Below, in pieces: positions 36,595-50,800 of a stretch of 64,000 bases of DNA. The translations under genes were made by a program, and so were the position numbers. The notes beneath the pieces are model-generated. The model was given only the letters and a program-made list of their open reading frames with translations. It ran no database searches and was not told where the DNA came from. Source of the stretch: Synaphobranchus kaupii (Eukaryota; Chordata; Actinopteri; Anguilliformes; Synaphobranchidae); NCBI GenBank assembly GCA_029718625.1, contig CM056377.1, positions 36,594,457 through 36,658,456 on the forward strand, given 5' to 3'. Each line of letters begins with the position of its first letter. Positions within the stretch are counted from its first letter, which is position 1.

Positions 36595-37852
36595 GACGCC
36601 AAGTATCTCCTAAGCAATAATGAAGATAATTGATGACGCTGACAAATTGATAGGTAGCAACTGTATTAATGTATAGGCAACATGTAGTAGCGACGCAGAC
36701 ATAATGACATTTGATTAGATAAGAGGTGATGTCAGTGCACCTACAGAACAAGCTGGCCCATGCAACAGCACTGCAGATCAGCTGGAAGGGTCACTAACAT
36801 ATTGGTAAGTAATGAAAATGAAAACCACATAAACAGTAACACACAGGCATTGAAGGATGGAGGGACGCTTAAGACAGACAGCAAAGTAGAGATAGTACTC
36901 ATACCAAAACCAGGGAAGGCTGTTGGACCAAATGCTGAGCAGAAGTCAGATATATAGGCGACTCTCCAGCTGCTCTGCCCTAAAAGGCCAAGGACATTGG
37001 TTTAAGAGCACCCACCCTGCCCCTCCCTTTGTCCCATCGGTGACCCATTCAATATCCCAAACCATTGTTTCCAACCATTGTGACTGTCTAGGCCAATGGC
37101 CAGTAATTCAAAATATCTTTGCAATGAGCCAGATACATAAACTCGGTGCACGCCATACATTCCATCCACTGTTTACCTGTTACTCATCATCTTTATATAC
37201 CTGCTTCCATCTCCCCTTGCCCACATTCTCTTCATATCCGTGCTTCTGGAATCTCTTTCTGATATCAAGAGCGCTGAAGTAAACAGGCTCAGGTCTTAGG
37301 AGGCAATTTTCTGGAACACTGTGTAATTCTCACCAATAAAGAATGTGGACTTTATGAAGCATAAAAATTGACAAAGCGCATCGAAGTGGCACTGCGGCAT
37401 TCAGCAAAGGATAAGTAGACATTTCATTTTAACATAATACCATAACCTTGAAAATCGCAGCAAATTGTAGGTTTGTGGCCCTCAAAGTACGGGCTAGTAC
37501 AAGTGAGCGATATGCACACTGAACAGTAAAAATGAAAAAAACATAAATGTATTAAATTATGTATAAACTTCAATTCTAGCAACAGTACTACTTGTAAATT
37601 CATGAATTAATTAATAAAAAGGACAGATCCTCGGTGATTATTCTCCAATTCTGTTTGAATTTCTAATTAACTGACTAGTTATTATCCAGCTGTGCTGAGA
37701 TGGTTTCGTTCTACTGCTACTGTGAGGACAAATGTAAAATCTGATTTTGTGACAGAAAAGTGACCTGAGACTGAGACTAAAACAATCCAAATATATTGTT
37801 TTTCATTCTTGGTAATGACTCCTCATAGTTTTTTTGAGTGATATTTCCATAA
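36595..37852. other. Intergenic DNA, nothing recognised
   Basis: Short open frames only. No element boundaries could be placed. Confidence 0.4.
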
Positions 37853-38441
37853 CCTGACTTATTTTTCCATAGAGTTCAATAGGAAAATCTGTCAGGAGAA
37901 ACAACCTTTAAAGTGATCCATCCATATCTACTGCATATCTGGCAGCAGAGTGATGGTTTGAGGCTTGTTTGATACCTCAGACCTTTGATAACTTACAGCA
38001 ATTTTACCAATCATGTATTCCATACTGTTCCAGCATAATTTACAGCTAAATCTAGTCCCACCCCCAATTCCCATAGAGATCCATTCAAATGCAGAGACGT
38101 TATAGTATCGCTTGTAAGAGTACCAGAAAATAAGATATCAAGAGTCTTTTGATGTTGTTGGGTCACAGACATCAGGAAGTTATGGAATGCAAAGGATATG
38201 CGACCAAATATTAAAAATTTAAAGGCACAGTCAACTTAGTGTATGTAAACTTCTGACCCACTGGAATTGTCATATAGTGAATTAAAAGTGAAATAATCTG
38301 TCTGTAAACAATTGTTGGAAAAATTACTTGTGTCATGCACAAAGTAGATGTCCTAACTGACTTGCCAACACTATAGTTTGCTAACATGTAATCTGTGGAG
38401 TGGTTAAAAATGAGTTTTAACTGAACTTCCGACTTCAACTG
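37853..38441 (-). mobile_element. Non-autonomous Tc1-like element, copy 3, truncated
   Basis: Reading on the minus strand from 38441 (CAGTTGAAGTCGGAAGTTCA, TA at 38442-38443), it has the Sleeping Beauty-type end and inner repeat, then the internal segment, then one and a bit arms of the hairpin, stopping near 37853. It matches copy 1 (1036-3620) in order. The far hairpin arm and any right terminal repeat are missing. Confidence 0.8.
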
Positions 38442-38443
38442 TA

Positions 38444-40770
38444 TAACATGTTTGTTTTAAACATCACGCTTTCATCTTAAATGTTGAAATTATTTTGTAA
38501 CAAATAAAAAAATAAAAAAATAAAAAAATATCATATAAAAAGCCATTAGGCTCGAAGTCAAAGAAAAGGGTACACAAAAACTCCCAATATCCAAGACTTT
38601 AGAGTCAACGTAGGCTGTTGGCAGTGATGCACAGGTCTTCTGAGACTGACAACAGCAGCTGTGAGAAACGATCCGCCAAAGAATATTAGCTATAACATGA
38701 GCGTGATGCTCACTTTGATGACTGACCACACCATGTATCTCACTGTTTCTTTCCAATCCACATGGTAAGAAAAATGTTCAGTCCTACAAAAATAGACCAA
38801 AAGCACTGAGCATGGGTGTATTACTCTGAAACACACAGACAAGCAATATCAGCTTCTGTCAGTAATGAGCGTAGGGGCACATTCTTTACTGTCGTCCATA
38901 ACCCAAAAGCTACAGCACTAGAGCTCTAAAATTACAGCCTCTAAAATGCAATACAACAACATATTCATTGAAGATGGAAGATGAAGATAAAACTTAATCA
39001 ATGATGTTTTATATCAGTAAATGTATTCAAGCAGCAAGTACTGTAGATTTCATCCAACAATTTCCCTAGATTAAGTCCGTAAAGTAAAGGTAGATCAGTG
39101 GCAATTATTAGGTTTAAGTAAATAGCCCGCTTTTTACTCATTGGCCATTTATACAGCCTTCCCCCTCTAGTGGCCATGTGCTAAATTTACATACTGAAAT
39201 TTACACATTAGTTATATGTATGAAATCTTGTATTAATGGAATAGAGGGCAGACTTTAATAAACATGTGTGAATATTAAGCTACGGATTATATCAAGACAG
39301 AAGACAAAACAATCTTTCTACACAGTTTATTTTCAATTAAGTCAGGTCAGAGAATTATTAACATAATTACATCACTTGCTTTATAGCCATTGGAGTCATA
39401 CATTTTATTACTGTTTGTCATTGTTATTTATTACAATTACCGTTTTGAGAATATGAGTGCATCAAAATGAAACTAATGAACCTAATAAGGACAGGCGACA
39501 CTCCAAGTCAGGCGACACTCCAAGTCAACCTTCCAAGTTCCTATCATATGTTCAGTCTGTAAGTTCAGTCCAACCTGCCAAGATATGCTTCAAATAACTT
39601 TCTGTACTGGGGAGCCTAGATGGGTTTACTCAGCCTGTCCTCCAGACGTGCACATGATTCAAGTGAGGCAAATTGTGTTTCCACAACTTCCAAAGGTTAA
39701 ATGTACTATTCATTCGACTTCCACTTGCATTTTTTGCACCGTTGTTTTCTCTTAAAGTCCAAGTCTCCCCCACACAGGCATTGTTTAAATTACGAATATA
39801 ATTAATCATAATTTGATTTTACATTTGGAAAAAAAAAATACAGCAGGGATTTTAGTAAAGTCACAGGCAAGATTTGAATTTCAAGCTCAACCTATAAAGA
39901 CCACAATGAAAAGGCAGTGTCCCAGGTGCAATTGCTATTTTTTCTCTGAGGCAAAGAGATAGTTCATCCTGGTAACCATTACTAGCTTAGATAGCTAGTA
40001 TATTGGCATGGTAAAACCATCATTTACAGGCATGACCACTTAGCAAAAATGTTTTGTCCACTTAAATATATTTTAATTTGCACTCATTTAAATCATTTAA
40101 ACTGAATTCTTCATTAACCAGAGGGGGTAGCTAAAACACCTCCGAACAGACATGCATTTATCAGGCTATTGAATGCAACCTCAGATAATGCGAGCTAGCT
40201 AGCAAACGGATTAGCTAGGTTTGTATAACGAGCCAGAGGACTTCACCATAGTCATTTCCTCTGAAACTTTTGTCAAGGCTTTCTTCCTTCCATGAGATGG
40301 CAGGCAACAATAATTCTGAGTTTGAATTCGTTGCCATCTCACAAATTAAACCTACCAGAAGAGAACTAGACAGTATCTATAGTACTGACTAATAACAATC
40401 TAATCAAGGAAAAGTGAGAACTCAGTAACTGAATCACACACATGTAGTAACCATGCCTAATAATATGTTGTCATTCCCTGTTACTCCACTATGCTTACTC
40501 CAAGGGACTGCTTAAATTATATCAATACAAACTCTGTCATTAGGTGCCAGCATTCACCAATAAAATGTTATATTCATTTCAACAGCATCTGACTGGTACC
40601 ATAATTTATTGACACCATAATTGATTTTTCCATCCAACACTGTTGGATATATATTATTATTATTATGAATATATTAATAAATAAAAATGTATTTCCTAAC
40701 ACAATCAATTATTATTATTATTTTTTTGTTGTTGAAACTTTACAAGACTTGGATTTTAAGGAAAACGTAT
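38444..40770. other. AT-rich intergenic DNA, nothing recognised
   Basis: Contains (AAAT)n-like runs near 38500-38527 and an 18-bp direct repeat at about 39495-39530 (AGGCGACACTCCAAGTCA). No gene is seen. Confidence 0.45.
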
Positions 40771-40773
40771 CGA

Positions 40774-40779
40774 TTTATT
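40774..40779 (-). terminator. slc22a17: Candidate poly(A) signal of slc22a17
   Basis: This AATAAA on the minus strand is the nearest one I found after the slc22a17 stop and would give a 3' UTR of about 1.1 kb. An earlier variant signal cannot be excluded. Confidence 0.3.
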
Positions 40780-41857
40780 AGACACTAGACCGGGTGAAAA
40801 AGCTGTTCAGTTCAGGAAATATGCTCTCTATGTTCAGTCTGGTTGTTTATCACAAGGTCCACCTTATGGAGAGAGATACTCAGAGTACAGAGTGTGAAAC
40901 AGAAAAAACAGGTGTATTTCAAGGAGGAGAAAAAAGTGCCTGGAAAATCTCAAAAAGATTGTGTTTCGATGTTTCTCTCCCTGATATGTGAAACCTCAAA
41001 GGTGATCATTTGCTTTAGTTCCATGTGTCTCAGCTCAGCCGTCTGATGTGTGAGGTGTATAAATTGTGGCATAAAGAACTGCAGCGAATCACAGCGGGCC
41101 GTACGTAGCCCAGTTGCCTGTCTCAGCGTGCTGCCTATTGGCTCAGCGCTGTACACTCTACCTGCAGTAAGACGTACTGTTTGTGCCTGTGTCCCGATCT
41201 CCTTTAGTATCAGAAAGGAACTGCGTGTATACACAGTATTTCTACTGGATGAACTATCGCTCATGAACCGGGGGCTATGCCTACCGTATTTACACATTGG
41301 GCTCAGTGCACTCCCTGCCGTTGCCTTTGGAGTGCTTCTTGCAATGGCCCTCCCCCCACCCACCCTCGCGTTCTTTATGTACACGTTTGTTTCCGATGCT
41401 TTTCGTGATATGTTTATCAATGAGGCTCCACAAGGGGGCAATGTTGTACTCGGGTAAAAAAAGCAGCAGTGTTATCCTGCGAGGCATGGCTTGTACGGAC
41501 AGGATATGGCCCGTCAGTACTGAGGGAGGGTCCGCAGGGTGTGGTGTTAGACGCGCTGCCGTGAGCTCTCTCTACGAGCTACCGCCGAGGCACGAGTACT
41601 CTAGTACTGTATCGCTCAACTGGCACACCATGAAAGATGCATGACCCCATCAATGTTATTAAAGACTAGAATGTGATATGTTACTAGAAGTATCAGAAGT
41701 AGACTGTGCAACTCCACACCTGCCCTCCCGCACCCCGCCCTTCTCTTCGCCTGCACGGCCAGCGTTGCCTGGCAGCAGAGTTTCCCGCTCTCTCTGCGCT
41801 GCGCGGACGTTGGTGAGGCTCTGGCGGACGGCTGTGGCAGAGGGGCGCGGGCAGGTG
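40780..41857 (-). other. slc22a17: Probable slc22a17 3' UTR
   Basis: GC-richer than the flanks. Overlapping open frames of 135 codons (plus) and 163 codons (minus) occur here but have no family features and are attributed to base composition. Confidence 0.4.
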
Positions 41858-44800
41858 CTAGGTCTCCGGGTTGGGCGTGGCTAGGAGGGGCACGTTGTCC
41901 CTCCTCCTCCGGCCCAGCGGGGGGCGCCGGTACTGCTCCCCGTCGGCCAGCGTCTGGGGCAGGGGCTTCCTCTTGCTCTCGGGCAGCAGCAGGATGGACA
42001 GCACAGCCAGCAGGGCCAGGGAAGAGTAGACCACGTGGTGGAGGAAGTAGCCGTAGTGATTCCACAGGTCCATGAGCGGAGAGCTCAGGCGGCCCACACA
42101 GCCCAGGCCCATCACCACACCAACCCCGCTGCCCCTGCAGAGAGCAGTTTCACGTACACGGTGAGAGCAGTGTGCGTCACACAGCGAGTGGGCTACTAAA
42201 CGTGCTACATGCACACAACGAGGGCTCCTATACACACTGAGAGTTAGCTATTACACGTGCTGAGTGAGGGCTAGTATGACAATTGGAAGATATACGCACT
42301 GAGAGCGGGCTAGTTTGCCTAGCATAGCGGGCTAGTTTGCCTAGTAACACATTGAATTGCCTAGTATACACAATGAAAGGGAGCTACAATATTACAGAGA
42401 GAGAGAATAGATATAAATTAACCCATAACTCACTCTGCCCTTCAGTCACAGCATGTGTGTACAAAAAATAACCTGAGAGAAAACTGACGTGAATTTTTAG
42501 ATAATATTCACCAACTGACATGGGGAAGAGGGAGAGGGAGGTATGAGAGAAAAACATAGGCAAATATAAAAATATAGGACGTATATAACTGTATAAGACA
42601 CAAAGAGGACAAGACGGGAGTAGTTACCTGATGACTGTTGGGATGATCTCAGCTGTGAAGAGGATGCAGAGGGAGGCTGCGGCCTGGGAGGAGAAGAGGC
42701 CGAGCACTGAGAAAACCGTAATGGCCGACCCACTGAGATCTGAAAGAGACAGACAGACAGGGAGCCTTTAATCACGCAGACTGACTGTGCAAGCACAGCA
42801 CTGGGAATGATAGCAGCAACAATAAGATGATTAGCACTTGTGAGCGGATGGACACTGCAATTGTAATACACTCATTTTGCCACATGGTGGTGGCAGTTAC
42901 TTTGAGAAAAAAGTGACCCTTCAACTATGTACAGTACATAAGCAGGGGTGGAAAGTCCAGGGCTGCGGTCCAATCCGCTAAATGTTCTGCCCTCGCAAAC
43001 TTCACTTGCACACTTCCCTCGAGAGGATGTGACGCAGCACCAAAAAAACACAAGTAGGCACTCATGGAGTAAGGGAAGGAGCGAAATTATTTTTGAATTG
43101 GACTTGGACTTGCACTCGGAAATTTGCCAGAGCCGCCAGCAGAACATTGACAAATGAGTTAGTGAAAAACTTTCCAATAAATTGCATAAGACAGCAAGCT
43201 CCAAGCAATATCTCAATGTTCATTCTGGCAAAAGAACAAACTAGAAAATGATTGACAATCAATTTATAGATAGACAGCACTTTAAAATACCTCATAAGCA
43301 GGAGTGGGGAATACACCTGCATGTTACAAAATACCTCCCAATCAAATATATGAATAAACTACAATAGAAACGGTGGATGCATAGGTTGCTTTGGAGTTGC
43401 ACAGACGTATAAGACATAAGAGGCGAGCAAAATATGAAATCCAAGCAAAATGTATTTGTAATATTGCCCATGTCTATAAGCTAGCACTTGCTGGATACTC
43501 GCTGAACTGCAACAAGCTGATTATGTAGCTAGTTAGTAGTTATCATTAACTAGCCTGAAATAATCATTCTAAAACTGCATCCTAGAAGGCTATAACCTTA
43601 AACTATGCGCTGGAGATAAGTTTTAAAGTGATTTTATCAAACCACTAAATCAATGTTATTTCCTAATTTATTCAACATTTCAGTCATGCATTAAAAAACT
43701 TTTAAAAGATCTCTACGTGGAGGCCACTTTCTCTATTTTTAGGATTTTTCCCAGGAGATACGGAAAGGGGTTAAATTTAAACCTCCAAAATGGGAAGCTT
43801 GGGGTTACAGTAAAGCATTCTGGGCAATTTCACTGCCCAAAGTGTGCAGTGTTGTGGAATCATTCCCTCGAGCCAAATCGACGGTCGAGGGACTAATTTA
43901 ATGTACTTCACTTGCATTTATAACAGATTTGATAGCACTTGAAAAGGGCAACGCACAACTTCCGGTTTCTAAAGGGATTCCCTCAAGTGGAAGTGGAAGT
44001 GCAAGAGGGCAGAACATTTAACGGATTGGACCGCAGCCCAGGGCTGCATTCGGAATGGCTCCCCATAAGTTTTACAGTATATTGCACTATTTAGGGAATC
44101 AGCCATTTTGTAGGATGTCCTAATTCTCAGTGTTCTCAATTGAGAATTCGGAAAGCGTCAAAATTACCAATCCCCTAAATAGTGAACTAAAGCATACAGT
44201 ATATGGAGCCATTCTGAACACAGCCCAGGGGTCAGAAAGTAAAAGTTGTTCCAACCATGAAGTCAGTCAGCTGATTTCACTAATTAGTTCTACCTCCCGG
44301 CTGAAGGATTGTGCCAATTAGCAAATCCAGGTGATTGGAAAAAAAAATACTGGGGAGGACTTGAACTTGGACTTTCCACCTCTGTACACAACTAAAATTA
44401 GATTTTTTTTAAATTACAAAATCTCATCGATTCTAACTATATATTTTCTAAATTATAACTGCAGCCTGCTTTGCATATCTAATCAACCTTAACCGTGACC
44501 ACTTACACTCAGTGAGCCCCAGCAGAATCAGAGAGGCCAAGCCTGTCATTGTCATTGCCAGAAGCAGGATACCGCGGCGACCACACCTGTCCACGGTTGC
44601 CCACAGCAACAGCCAGGCTGCACCGCCCGCGCAGACAGAAAGCAGGTACGTCCAATAGAAGCTGGGGGTGGTGCCTTTGACGTCACGACGGAACGAGCTG
44701 TAGCAGTGACTGATTCCGTGAGAGATGAACCTGGGAGCGGCGGCAGGGTGAGAGAGAGAGAGAAAGAGAGAGAGAGATATAACTGCTCATGAGAGATAAC

Positions 44801-47800
44801 TGCTCATTACGTCACGAGCCACCAGGACCAGTGAAATAGAGAGAGTGAAAGTCAGAAAGCAAAATGAATATGAGCTACCTACAATCCCGTTCCCAGTATA
44901 TAACTGTAAGGATGTTGAAAGTGTACTCACGACGCCCAGTACAGTGACGTTTGAAAAGGTGGAAACAAGACAGTGGGAGACAGGGTGAGAAAGAAGCTCG
45001 TCACACGCCGAGACAGACTGCGAAAAAGGAAAGGCTTCGAACCCCCCTCCAAGGAGGGACGGAAAGGTAAGACAAGCACCCTGCAGAGAGCCGAGGGGAC
45101 TTACGAAGTGAACCCCAGGACACACATGTTCTTCCAGATGTTCCTGCTGTGCACAAGCTCGGGGAAGGAAAGGTCGGGGCGGCCGGAAGAGGGCGGCTCT
45201 GAGTCCAGCTCTGTATCGACAACAGCGCGCCAGCACAAGAATCAGCACAAGAATCAACAGAAACACATCATTTACTGTTGCACCTCACTTTTTGCATTTT
45301 AAAAAGCCTTTGATGTTCTATGTACACTGACATAAATCTTATGAATAAAATCCAGAAAGCACATTGGCCATGTGATCACTGGTGATATTTCCTACAATGA
45401 CACTCTAATTGTGCAACAATGCTGTTGTCACGTACTGTCTTTGCTATGCTTGACGTATGGTTGACCATGGGTATAAAAGTGAGAGCAAAGGTTCACTTTA
45501 TACACACGCCAAGATGCAGCAACTGCTATAAATTACCCAGGATCATGCCAGTCAGTGCCAGACTTTTTGATGTGTATTGCACTGGCGTGCAAGTATTACA
45601 CATTGTACATATGCACAATGACTTAACAAATCCAACTTGAGATTGCATGGTTCAGTACGTACTTTGCAAAGTGCGTGTGCATACAACACGTGCTGACCTG
45701 CCCACAGCTCATTGAGAAAAGTAGAACATGATTCTGCATGAGAGGAATCTACTGCATGCTCCTGTGGCTTTAAAACCTAGACAGGTAACAGGCACTAGCA
45801 CTTCTGCATGCAAATGACAAAGTAAAAAAACATAGTGCAAAAACATCCCTTCCCCCATCCCTGATTTGGCCTTTGTCTCAACACTGAAACATCCTCTACA
45901 ATTGCATGCCAAAATATTTCCATATTCAATACTTCCCACATGCATTTTACAAACATTAAAAAGCAATATTCACTTGGGGCCGTGTTGTTAAAATCCCTAT
46001 GTTAAATAGAATCCATAATTGAGCAGGTTAAAACGCTAAGTGCAAACATTTACTGTGGGCCGCTTTACTAAATAGATCGTCTATATATAGCCAGTTCTCT
46101 CTCTAGGCACCTGTGAAGCTTTCATCATCCCTCTCTCTCTCTCTCCGCTCGCTGAAGGAGTGCAGGTCTGAGGATCGCTCCGTGAGAAGGAGCCAGCGAG
46201 GAGACTCAGGAAACACCCCTGGTACGCTGAGGAGGAGCGAGAGACAGCGACGAAAATATTAGAAAACTTTGTGTTCTTTCACATCTCCTTTCCTTAAGGA
46301 CGCTTTGTGCACTTCTGAAACAGGCTGTTGTATCGGTTAGTTGTTTGCGCGCTTTACTGGCACAAATGCATGTTGTTCATACTGTTCTGTCATGCCAATA
46401 AAATAACTTGTTAAAACGAGAAAGGGTAAGGGTGTGTGGATTTAAGACAATGCAGAGAGGCGCTAACATAGTAGTCTAACACCACTTCTGCAAAAAAATG
46501 CGAACGCAATCAGATAATTTATCATCAAAACTTCAAAGATGCAAACAGGAAACTCCGAACAAACTGTCAAATATCTACTATCTCCGTCTCTCTCTCCTCA
46601 CTCACCCGTAGCTCAGGAAGAGAGAGAGAGGTGCAGTGCCTGCTCCGAGCAGCCCCCTCCAGGACTGACATCCCAGAGCCACACCAAGCAACAGCAGCTC
46701 CCCGGCAACTGTTGTTAGGCCCGCCACCATGGTGACCAGCAGTCTTAGCGATGGGTCGCAAAGCTCCAGACCTGTCAATCATACATAAAGAGAGCCTGTG
46801 TTGGCGAATGTCTTACAGTGAAGCCAGTAGTAGGAAGAGCATTATGAAAAAAATAAAAAATAAGATAAGTATTTCTTTCAACCCAAGAGAAAATTAAATA
46901 AACTAAAACTATTTAACACACCTGTAACACTGGTACTGCCATTTAAGGTATTGCTTTTAATATACAGATCCTTTCCAAAACATTTGAATATCATGGAAAA
47001 GTTTTTTTTTTTCCATAATTCCATTCAAAAAGTGAAACTTTCATAGATTATAGATTCATTACACACAAAGTGAAATATTTCTAGCCTTTATTTGTTTCAT
47101 TTTTCATAATTTTGGCTTACAGCTCCAGAAAACCCCCCAAAACAGTATTTCAAGAAATTAGAATAGTGTGTCGAAAATCAGCATTTACTTCAGTTATTTC
47201 AGAGAATTAATGTTTTAGACTGAGTGTCACACTATCATCTAATTTACTCAAAACACCTGCAAAGTTTATCTCAGTTTGGTTCAGTATGGGGAAGACTGCA
47301 GACATGACAATTGGCCAGAAGACCATCATTGACACCCTCCAGAAGATGGGTAAGCCACAAAAGGTCATCGCTAAGGAGGCTGGCTGTTCACAGAGTGCAG
47401 TGTCCAAGCATATCAATAGAACGTTTAGTGGAAGGGAAAAATGTGGCAGGAGAAGGTGCACAAGCAAAAAAGATGACCGTAGCCTTCAGCGGATTGTCAA
47501 GCAAAGACGATTCCAAAATTTGGCGGAGATGCAGAGGGAGTGGACTGAGGCTGGAGTCAGTGCTTCAAAAACCACCACGTACAGACGTATCCGGGACATG
47601 GGCTACAACTGTCAGATTCCTCGAGTCAAGCCACTCCACTCATTCTCTGAAATAACTGAAGTAAATGCTGATTTTCAACACACTATTCTAATTTCTTAAA
47701 ATACTGTTTTGGGGGTTTTCTGGAGCTGTAGGCCAAAATTATGAAAAATGAAACAAATAAAGGCTAGAAATATTTCACTTTGTGTGTAATGAATCTATAA

Positions 47801-50800
47801 TCTATGAAAGTTTCACTTTTTGAATGGAATTATGGAAGAAAAAAAAAACTTTTCCATGATATTCTAATTTTTTGGAAAGGATCTGTATGTTTAAGTGATA
47901 ACTGATACAATCCAACACCTAAATGCATAGTGATTAGCTGGGATGCAGATACATTTAAATACTAACATCTATGGCCTTTGTTAGTGTTGAGTTCATTTGA
48001 AGCATTCTTTTTCCATGAGAATCTTTTCCATTCCTTCCCTCTGCATCTCTGTATGCATTCCCATTATCTACCATTCATTATCCTCACTGTATGTAAATTC
48101 TTTCCTCCGCTCTCTCACTCACGTGTGATGTAGAGTGTGAGGTAGACTCCAGCAGTTGCTGCTGCAAGGCAAAACCGTGTGATGATGAAGACGGAAGGGG
48201 AGGGAGAGACACACACCAGCACTCCAAAAATAACTGACAGGGTAAGGGAAGTAAGTAGAGTCTTCAATCTGCCCAGCCTGACAAACCAGGAGAAAGAAAG
48301 AAGCAGACAGAGTATTACATAAGAGAACGTTCATCCAGCTTTTATTATCAGCCAATTTCTCTACTGCACACTGTTTGTAAAACAAAGCCGTTAACATTGC
48401 ATTGGGCTACAAAATGTAAGAATAACACAATTTACTCCATTTACTTTGGAGTCCTCTATTGGTTTAAGTCCATATCCCAAAAATTCAACCTTTCAAGCCT
48501 TTCAACCTCTTCACCTTCCCTCACCTGTCAGCAGCATAGCCCAGGACTAGACATCCTGTGAGTATTCCCAGGATGAAGCACACCTCCTCCACAGGCACCA
48601 GCCAGTACTGACCACACACCAGATCCCACTGTGAGAGAGGCCATGCACACAGAGGAGGGGGAACAGACAAATAAGGTCAAGGGGTCAGACAAAAGAGGAA
48701 GAGAAGGAGACATGTCTGTTCATTCCGATCAATAATTCAGAAACACAAGATGTTCCTCAGTGGGAGAGTTGGAAGCATTCTGTCAGACTACGTTCACATG
48801 CAGCCGGTTTGTTTCTATTGCATGATCATTTTACAATGGCTCTCGCTACCGGAATCCTTGTCTTTATTAGGAGAGCAGCACGACTACATCCATCACAGCA
48901 GCCTTTGATACTGCCACTGCCTCTGCTGCTACTGCTAGTATACGCTTGTAATGATCCACCAAGATAACATTTCCCTGCGCAGTAGGGAAACCGCAGCTAC
49001 TGATATGCAATGTAATTCAGCCAAGAATATACACATATTCTGGGCTGTCACATATCATCACTCAGCTCCGTCTAATATCTCAACAGAACAATACAACATT
49101 CCAGGCAAGAATTCCGCATACTCTAATGTCACATGTTGGTGAACAGCCTGGAAGGAACTAAAATGTCCAATGAGCTTGAAAAACTGGTTCCAAGACAACC
49201 ACTACTAGTACGTAAATGCTGACTTGGTTTCCCCACACCTCCCTATCTCATCCTGTTACCCCCCGCAGCATTGCACACGACCATCCAGGGTGTGGTCGGC
49301 AACCTCCAGTCAGATTCACAGCCCTCAATGGAGAAATAAAGCTGAAGATTATTTGAATGTATTCGTTTATTTATTCCACCCATCCACAAAAGATTTTGTA
49401 AAATGGATATTTAAAAAAAAGGGCTTAAAACCATCTATGAAATCAATGCTGTCTTAAACATAATGACCCCATTTACACCTGGTCGTTTCATGTGACACCT
49501 AGATCATGTGACTTGCATCTAGATTGTATCTGGGTAAAATGTATCCACGTTGCATTTACGCTTGGCAGTCAGATACGTCTCCGGTAATCTGAATTGAAAT
49601 CCGACTGCTATTTTGTGCGTAAAATGCTAAATCCTGACAACCCACTTCCTGTTTCATTCTGCCAATTTGAGAGCAAAGATGGTAGCCGCTTCAAAAATAG
49701 CAGGTTCGTATGCCATTTTTCAGTTTCGTAAAGTTTAAGGACATTGTACTTATTCGACAGACAATGTACAACAGAAGATGGATGGTGAGATGTTTAATAC
49801 AGCTTGTTGTGATTGTGAAGCTACATGTGTTTCTGCTTTGGGGGACGGCTACATCACTTGACGTTGTACTTTGGGAGGAGTTTTGGTTGTCAAATGCGTC
49901 TTGGGAGAGATGGATGAATTTACACTTGTATAACATCTGTCTCGAATGCATCTCAGACCACCTCCCAAAGTGGTTTAGGCGATTGGATTGGAATCTGTTC
50001 CTAATGCATCTTGGGTGCATTTACACCTACATTTTCATGTAGATAATCCCTATCCGTATACAACCCAGATGCTCACGACACATGAGAAGACCAGGTGTAA
50101 ATGGGGCCAATGTTTATATGGCACTGGATGAAGAGCAACCTTAATTTCCATTGCATTAATATACTGATAGTAAAGAACAATGACATTGAAGACCTCTGAA
50201 GTGATTAGGATTCAGGATTGCCAGAATGGATGTACGCTATTTGAGGACATGTGCCTGGAACCAGCTACACATGATAAACCACATACATATATGTAATTAT
50301 CATTTTGACACCAAGAGATACAAAATTAAAGACTTTTGATATCGGCATAAAAAGTTAGCACTTCAACACAAACCTGCAGTATTACTACTTAATGTTTGAA
50401 CATTACTCATGAACTGTGATTTTTTTTAGGTGGCATATTGCTTTAACTGATAAGGTCTGCGATCATTAGATGATACTGTGGAAATTATCGATCCAGTCAT
50501 CTAAGCAATCCCCCCAATTTAACAGCTTCACCACGTCAAACAATGTGTGGTGAGTGTTGTGTGTTTTGGTAACAATGTGTGGTGAGTGTTGAGTGTTTTG
50601 GTAACAATGTGTGGTGAGTATTGAGTGTTTTGGTAACAATGTGTGGTGAGTATTGAGTGTTTTGGTAACAATGTGTGGTGAGTATTGAGTGTTTTGGTAA
50701 CAAAGTGTGGTGAGTGTTGAGTGTTTTGGTAACAAAGTGTGGTGAGTGTTGAATGTTTTGGTAACTGCCATGGTCTGCAGGCTTATTTTCCTCCTTGACT

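Larger units (their letters stand above)
42943..44384. mobile_element. hAT-like element in an slc22a17 intron, itself invaded by two MITEs
   Basis: Outer ends CAGGGGTGGAAAGTCC and GGACTTTCCACCTCTG are complementary. The flanks TACATAAG (42935-42942) and TACACAAC (44385-44392) agree at 6 of 8 bases, consistent with an old 8-bp hAT duplication. Lies between coding exons 8 and 7. Confidence 0.65.

Noticed and set aside
40950..41457. Overlapping open frames of 163 (minus) and 135 (plus) codons
   Set aside because: They fall in the presumed GC-rich slc22a17 3' UTR, overlap each other and show no family motif.
47286..47699. Apparent small DNA-binding protein gene in the slc22a17 intron
   Set aside because: It is the N-terminal remnant of a Tc1-like transposase within terminal repeats and reads into the repeat.
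49710..50042. 110-codon plus-strand frame in slc22a17 intron 1
   Set aside because: It lies inside a MITE with complementary ends and has an equally long antisense frame, with no recognisable domain.
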